Source: SXXH01 sp041165735
GTDB lineage: Bacteria; Planctomycetota; UBA1135; GCA-002686595
Length of the DNA stretch: 64,000 nt
Reading direction: 5' to 3'
Assembly (NCBI GenBank): GCA_046341775.1
Contig: JBKDQQ010000189.1
Span: forward strand, 4,790 to 68,789
Shown here in pieces: positions 63,210 to 64,000 of the stretch (positions are counted from its first letter, which is position 1; the number at the start of each line of letters is the position of its first letter). The translations under genes were made by a program, and so were the position numbers. The notes below the pieces were generated by a model. It was not told where the DNA came from, made no database searches, and worked only from the letters and a program-made list of their open reading frames with translations.

Positions 63210-64000
63210 TCAGAGCTGGGCCACGTCGACGGCCGAGACGGCGCGCGGCGTGAAAGGGGGCAGTTTCGACACGTCGTTGAAGTCGGTGTCGTAGGTCCAG
63301 TTGCGGTTGGGCGCGGTGTAGCGATTGCCGCCGTAGACCCACTGGCCGGTGGCGTGGGCCGAGTTCCAGGTGTTCACCAGCGATCCCTTGATGTTGCAGG
63401 CCTTGCCCGTCCAGTTCTCGTGGAAGCGCGGCAGGTTCTCCAAGCCGCCGTTGTAGGTGGCGCCGACCGTGTCCTGGTTGCCGGAGATCATCGCCATGTT
63501 GAAGGTGGTCGCCGAGGCGGAAGGCAGGCTGCTCGTGTGGGTCTTGCTGTCGTTCCACGAGTTGGACAGGAGGTTGACGGCGTCCCCGATCACCGCCGCC
63601 GGCTTCTTCGAGACGCTGCTGCTGCCCTGGTGGTAGTCGCCCTTGACGTAGACCGCGTTCTCGCTCGCCACGGTCAGCTTGGCCGGCAAGGTCGATCCGT
63701 TCGACAGGCGCACGCCCTTCGAACTCGTGCCCGTCCCGGCTCCCGAGTGGGCCGCGTACAGCAAGCCGTTGGAAGGCCACTTGCCGGAGGCGCCGAGCTT
63801 CTGCATGTCGATGTCGAGCACGCGCACGGTGCCTGCGCCGCCGTTGGCCTGCCGGGCGTCGTAGATGTTCTTGAACGTGATCGCGTGGTTGCCGGAGACG
63901 CCGCCGATGTTCTTGAGGCTGTCGGTGACTTCGAGGCCGTTGGCGTCGAAGGCCTTCCAGGAGGAACCGTCGACCCCGACCAGGATGGAGAGGCCCGCGT
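63210..64000 (-). CDS. PilX-like pilus-associated protein, 3' part (partial)
   Basis: Only the C-terminal 263 residues are in the window; the frame is open to the right edge. It reads SWKAFDANGLEVTDSLKNIGG, then LTVASENAVYVKGDYHQGSS, AVIGDAVNLLSNSWNDSKT and, near the end, FHENWTGKACNIKGSLVNTWNSA. The order of a beta strand with VYVKGDY, an AVIGDAVNLLSN helix and a W-rich C-terminus matches proteins with a PilX N-terminal domain common in Planctomycetota. The protein would be exported and act with type IV pili. The 5' end and N-terminal methylation motif cannot be seen. This is family-level inference. Confidence 0.55.
   Translation of the reverse strand, partial: AGLSILVGVDGSSWKAFDANGLEVTDSLKNIGGVSGNHAITFKNIYDARQANGGAGTVRVLDIDMQKLGASGKWPSNGLLYAAHSGAGTGTSSKGVRLSNGSTLPAKLTVASENAVYVKGDYHQGSSSVSKKPAAVIGDAVNLLSNSWNDSKTHTSSLPSASATTFNMAMISGNQDTVGATYNGGLENLPRFHENWTGKACNIKGSLVNTWNSAHATGQWVYGGNRYTAPNRNWTYDTDFNDVSKLPPFTPRAVSAVDVAQL

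Overview
This is a 64 kb piece of a very GC-rich (about 70% by eye) bacterial chromosome. Almost every segment carries a conserved housekeeping gene, and there is no rRNA operon, transposase, phage gene or CRISPR array. Several features point to the Planctomycetota/PVC side of the tree, but none proves it: a GreA transcription factor carried on a roughly 570-residue N-terminal extension (the architecture also known from Chlamydia), a PilX-like pilus-associated protein at the right edge, a GH172/DUF2961 secreted protein, few recognisable Shine-Dalgarno sites, and many large secreted proteins without an obvious family. Promoters that can be read follow a sigma70-like pattern (TTGACN, 17-18 bp, TAN(C/A)(C/G)T). 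Several genes have only a -10 element 6-8 bp before the ATG, which suggests leaderless mRNAs.

Layout. 0-3.2 kb: a GyrI-like lipoprotein, a large protein of unknown function and a CvpA-like membrane protein. 3.2-7.0 kb: a cobalamin riboswitch followed by a secreted beta-propeller protein, cobT and cobS, a B12-responsive unit that resembles corrinoid capture plus lower-ligand attachment. 7.1-11.3 kb (minus): a tightly overlapping run of UDP-GlcNAc pyrophosphorylase, ddl, dapB, a tRNA-Leu, an orphan histidine-phosphotransfer-like protein and an Nfu-type Fe-S scaffold. 11.4-17.9 kb (minus): the complete fatty-acid cluster rpmF-plsX-fabH-fabD-fabG-acpP-fabF. 18.9-22.9 kb (minus): recA and alaS. 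23-28 kb (minus): thpR, a PfkB kinase, an LPG-synthase-type membrane protein, a HEAT-like lipoprotein, tmRNA and smpB.

28.2-44.8 kb: tldD-tldE, tRNA-Leu(CAG), an MscS channel, a 43-residue membrane protein with rsmG, tRNA-Trp, pcnB, a secreted unknown, a flavoprotein, a NicO-like metal exporter, dusB, an amidohydrolase homologue without its metal ligands and an RlmI-like methyltransferase. 44.8-49.9 kb: the GreA fusion with a structured leader, then an ArsR-methyltransferase fusion and ahcY, probably an S-adenosylhomocysteine-responsive unit. 50-63 kb: a GNAT protein, GH172 protein, Kef-type antiporter, an 852-residue secreted unknown, HU, peptidase E, SlyD-like isomerase, carboxypeptidase-Q-like M28 peptidase and YihY. 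The right edge holds the 3' part of a PilX-like gene.

Two non-coding themes recur. First, short tandem repeats (15-20 bp units) sit at gene junctions and in places supply stop or start codons (plsX; pfkB/thpR; downstream of tRNA-Leu; near 18.5 kb and 36.4 kb; inside recA). Second, a 16-bp palindrome GTCAA-N6-TTGAC lies at gene 3' ends, with three exact copies and two close variants in this window. All assignments come from reading the sequence; no database search was possible.
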